The position numbers and the translations under genes are program-made. A DNA stretch of 7,581 bases from Flavipsychrobacter sp. (GTDB lineage: Bacteria > Bacteroidota > Bacteroidia > Chitinophagales > Chitinophagaceae): positions 1 through 7,581 of the forward strand of contig JAJNBR010000134.1 in assembly GCA_021156265.1 (NCBI GenBank), given 5' to 3'. Under the pieces are notes generated by a model. The model ran no database searches and had not been told where the DNA came from. It saw nothing but the letters and a program-made list of their open reading frames with translations. Each line of letters begins with the position of its first letter. Positions within the stretch are counted from its first letter, which is position 1. Of the stretch, positions 6,100-7,581 are shown piece by piece.

Positions 6100-6812
6100 T
6101 TATACCCTGCTATAATGAAGCTGAGCGGTTAAACATAGAAAGCCTTACCGCTTTTATGAAAAGCCATCCGCAGTATTCCTTTTTAGGCGTTAATGACGGT
6201 AGCAAGGATGGTACTTTGCAGCTGTTGCAAACGGTTGCCAACCAGTATCCAGACCAGTTCTTTGTTTACGATATGCCCCAAAACGGCGGCAAAGCCGAGG
6301 CTGTGAGACAGGGGTTGCTATATGCTGGTAAAATGCCGGGATTCGACTATTTCGGGTACTGGGATGCAGATTTTTCGACACCGTTGGAGGAATTAGACTG
6401 GTTTGTCTATTTTTCTGGCGGCCAGCTCACCCACGAGATGATAATGGGGACCCGAGTGGCCCGCCTTGGCGCGGGTGTGGAGCGAAAAATGCTTCGTCAT
6501 TACCTCGGACGGATATTTGCAACAGTCATCGCCAACCTGCTGAAGGTGCGGATATACGACAGCCAGTGTGGCGCAAAACTTATTCATAGCAGCCAGGTCA
6601 CATACTTATTCGATAAACCATTTGTAAGCCGCTGGTTTTTTGATGTGGAAGTATTATTTCGCATGTTGCATAAAGAAGGTAAAAATAGTAAACCCAGGAT
6701 TCTCGAGGTGCCCTTAAGAACGTGGAAAGAAATAGGCGGCTCCAAACTTAAATTGACCGATTTTATCAAGGCGCCATATGAGTTATGGCGGATATACTCA
6801 CATTACAACTAA
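6081..6812 (+). CDS. Family 2 glycosyltransferase, polyprenol-phosphate sugar synthase-like
   Basis: 243 residues, a GT-A fold enzyme of the dolichyl-phosphate-mannose synthase type, which transfers a sugar from a nucleotide donor, usually to a polyprenyl phosphate at the inner membrane. Motifs: IIPCYNEAERL at 7-17 (nucleotide binding), NDGSKDGT at 38-45 with Asp39, NGGKAEAVRQG at 68-78, the metal-binding DAD at 95-97 followed by FSTP, GTRVARLG at 123-130, and IYDSQCGAKL at 158-167, the DSQCGxK block being typical of the DPM1 group. There is no C-terminal membrane domain, unlike longer GtrB/ArnC members, so membrane contact would be peripheral or through a partner. The ATG at 6081 lies inside the methyltransferase gene and begins the conserved MQKICVIIPCYNE directly. 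A polytopic membrane protein gene follows 58 bases downstream. Donor sugar not predictable. Confidence 0.9.
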   Translation: MQKICVIIPCYNEAERLNIESLTAFMKSHPQYSFLGVNDGSKDGTLQLLQTVANQYPDQFFVYDMPQNGGKAEAVRQGLLYAGKMPGFDYFGYWDADFSTPLEELDWFVYFSGGQLTHEMIMGTRVARLGAGVERKMLRHYLGRIFATVIANLLKVRIYDSQCGAKLIHSSQVTYLFDKPFVSRWFFDVEVLFRMLHKEGKNSKPRILEVPLRTWKEIGGSKLKLTDFIKAPYELWRIYSHYN

Positions 6813-6821
6813 GCGCTGTTC

Positions 6822-6852
6822 TTTCTAAAATGGTGTTTAATCAGTATTTTTC
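6822..6852 (+). promoter_or_regulatory. Weak candidate promoter before the multispanning membrane protein gene
   Basis: TTTC (6822-6825), 19 bases, TATTTTTC (6845-6852). Spacing is exact for the Bacteroidetes consensus, but the last G of both elements is C. The start codon at 6871 would lie roughly 13 bases after the expected transcription start. Read-through from the glycosyltransferase gene is equally plausible. Confidence 0.22.
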
Positions 6853-6870
6853 TGAGCTGATAACATTAAT

Positions 6871-7581
6871 ATGTCTGTATTTTTGAATAATCGGCTCGGG
6901 TCATACTTTCTGGTAGCGCTTGGCATAGTGAGCATCTTGCCGTTCCTGGTTATTTCACTATACAACAACCCAATTGCAGGCGACGACTTTTTTCTCGCAA
7001 ATACGACACGCGAGATCGGTTTTATTAAAGCTCAGAAATTTTGGTATACTAGCTGGACCGGGAGATATTTCTCGATGGCGATCCTGTCTGCCAGTCCCTT
7101 GGTTTTGGGAAATATATTCCTCTATAAACTGATACCCGTTATTCTACTGCTGACGTTAATCGGATCTCTCTATTTATTGATAAACGCCCTGCTTGAATCG
7201 ATAGCATTCGTCGATAAGGTTGCCATCGTATCGGCATTCGTTTTTCTTTACCTGTTTCAACTGCCATCAACTGCGGAGGGATTGTATTGGGTGATCTGCT
7301 CGCTTACCTATCTGCTACCAAGTATTTTTACTATCCTCTTGTTGTTTATGTTGGTACGACTGACAAAAACCAATGGCAAAGGATATTTTTTTGCGGCAGC
7401 ATTTTTAAGTTTCGGAATAGTCGGCAGCAACGAAACTTCTATGCTGCTGGTGGTCTATTTGTTATTCCTGGCAACTGTTCTGTACTACTTCACCCACAAA
7501 AAATGGAATTCTGCGCTTATCATTTTAACTGGACTTACACTAATTTTTTCTGCAATAGTGCTATTGTCACCTGGCAATGGC
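6871..7581 (+). CDS. Multispanning membrane protein, N-terminal part (cut by window end), DUF6056-like
   Basis: Open from the ATG at 6871 to the last base, 237 codons with no stop, so the gene continues outside the window. Hydrophobic segments suggest about seven membrane helices so far: roughly 11-31, 84-108, 115-131, 139-163, 171-186, 189-207 and 212-232. Between the first and second is a polar loop with GDDFF (37-41) and WTGRYFS (62-68); later come NE (187-188) and SPGNG (233-237). An acidic DD after helix 1, a W.GRY motif, and SPGN recall the uncharacterised DUF6056 type of bacterial membrane proteins and, in general design, GT-C glycosyltransferases whose first outer loop carries acidic residues. 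This assignment is from memory and not certain. Its position after a polyprenol-phosphate-sugar-synthase-like gene fits a role in transferring a lipid-linked sugar. No clear ribosome site; the leader is AT-rich. Confidence 0.8.
   Translation, partial: MSVFLNNRLGSYFLVALGIVSILPFLVISLYNNPIAGDDFFLANTTREIGFIKAQKFWYTSWTGRYFSMAILSASPLVLGNIFLYKLIPVILLLTLIGSLYLLINALLESIAFVDKVAIVSAFVFLYLFQLPSTAEGLYWVICSLTYLLPSIFTILLLFMLVRLTKTNGKGYFFAAAFLSFGIVGSNETSMLLVVYLLFLATVLYYFTHKKWNSALIILTGLTLIFSAIVLLSPGNG

Noticed and set aside
6878..6885. TATTTTTG, an exact TAnnTTTG match
   Set aside because: It lies inside the start of the membrane protein gene, has no -33 TTTG at the right distance, and would start transcription after the start codon.
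1..7581. CRISPR array, insertion sequence, tRNA or integrase-type mobile element
   Set aside because: I saw no regularly spaced repeats, transposase motifs, terminal inverted repeats or tRNA-like cloverleaf; all large open stretches are explained by the listed genes.

Overview
The window looks like chromosomal DNA from a member of the Bacteroidetes, probably Chitinophagaceae or a relative. This family-level placement is inference from protein style. The evidence is a TTTG-N19-TAnnTTTG promoter, which is the Bacteroidetes vegetative consensus, upstream of the aminotransferase gene; weak or absent Shine-Dalgarno sequences; an exported protein with a signal peptide ending in AQ, typical of the phylum; and the flavour of the ABC-F and sugar genes. 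There are seven protein genes and no RNA gene, CRISPR array, insertion sequence or long repeat that I can see.

Layout. Positions 43-2004 (+) encode an ABC-F translation factor whose first 33 codons look damaged: the start codon is missing and there is a cluster of apparent T-to-G changes. It is followed by yajQ (2052-2543, +). A bidirectional terminator hairpin at 2542-2573 separates yajQ from a convergent minus-strand operon. That operon is a WbpE-like sugar aminotransferase (3139-4281) followed, with a 4-base ATGA overlap, by rfbC (2591-3142). Divergent from it is a secreted, probable outer-membrane beta-barrel protein (4427-5191, +). Then come a class I SAM methyltransferase (5305-6099, +), a family 2 glycosyltransferase that overlaps it by 19 bases (6081-6812, +), and the N-terminal 237 codons of a multispanning membrane protein cut off by the window end (6871-7581, +).

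How the genes fit together. The first two genes are housekeeping (ribosome-associated ATPase, nucleotide-binding YajQ). From 2591 onward most of the window looks like the edge of a surface-glycan locus: nucleotide-sugar modification (aminotransferase, 3,5-epimerase), then a methyltransferase plus a polyprenol-phosphate-sugar-synthase-like GT2, then a polytopic membrane protein of the kind often tied to glycan assembly. The substrate is not determined by the sequence. I see no clearly novel defence or mobile system. The best leads are the damaged 5' end of the ABC-F gene, the mixed sugar-pathway signals of the aminotransferase/epimerase pair, and the methyltransferase-GT2-membrane protein cassette.
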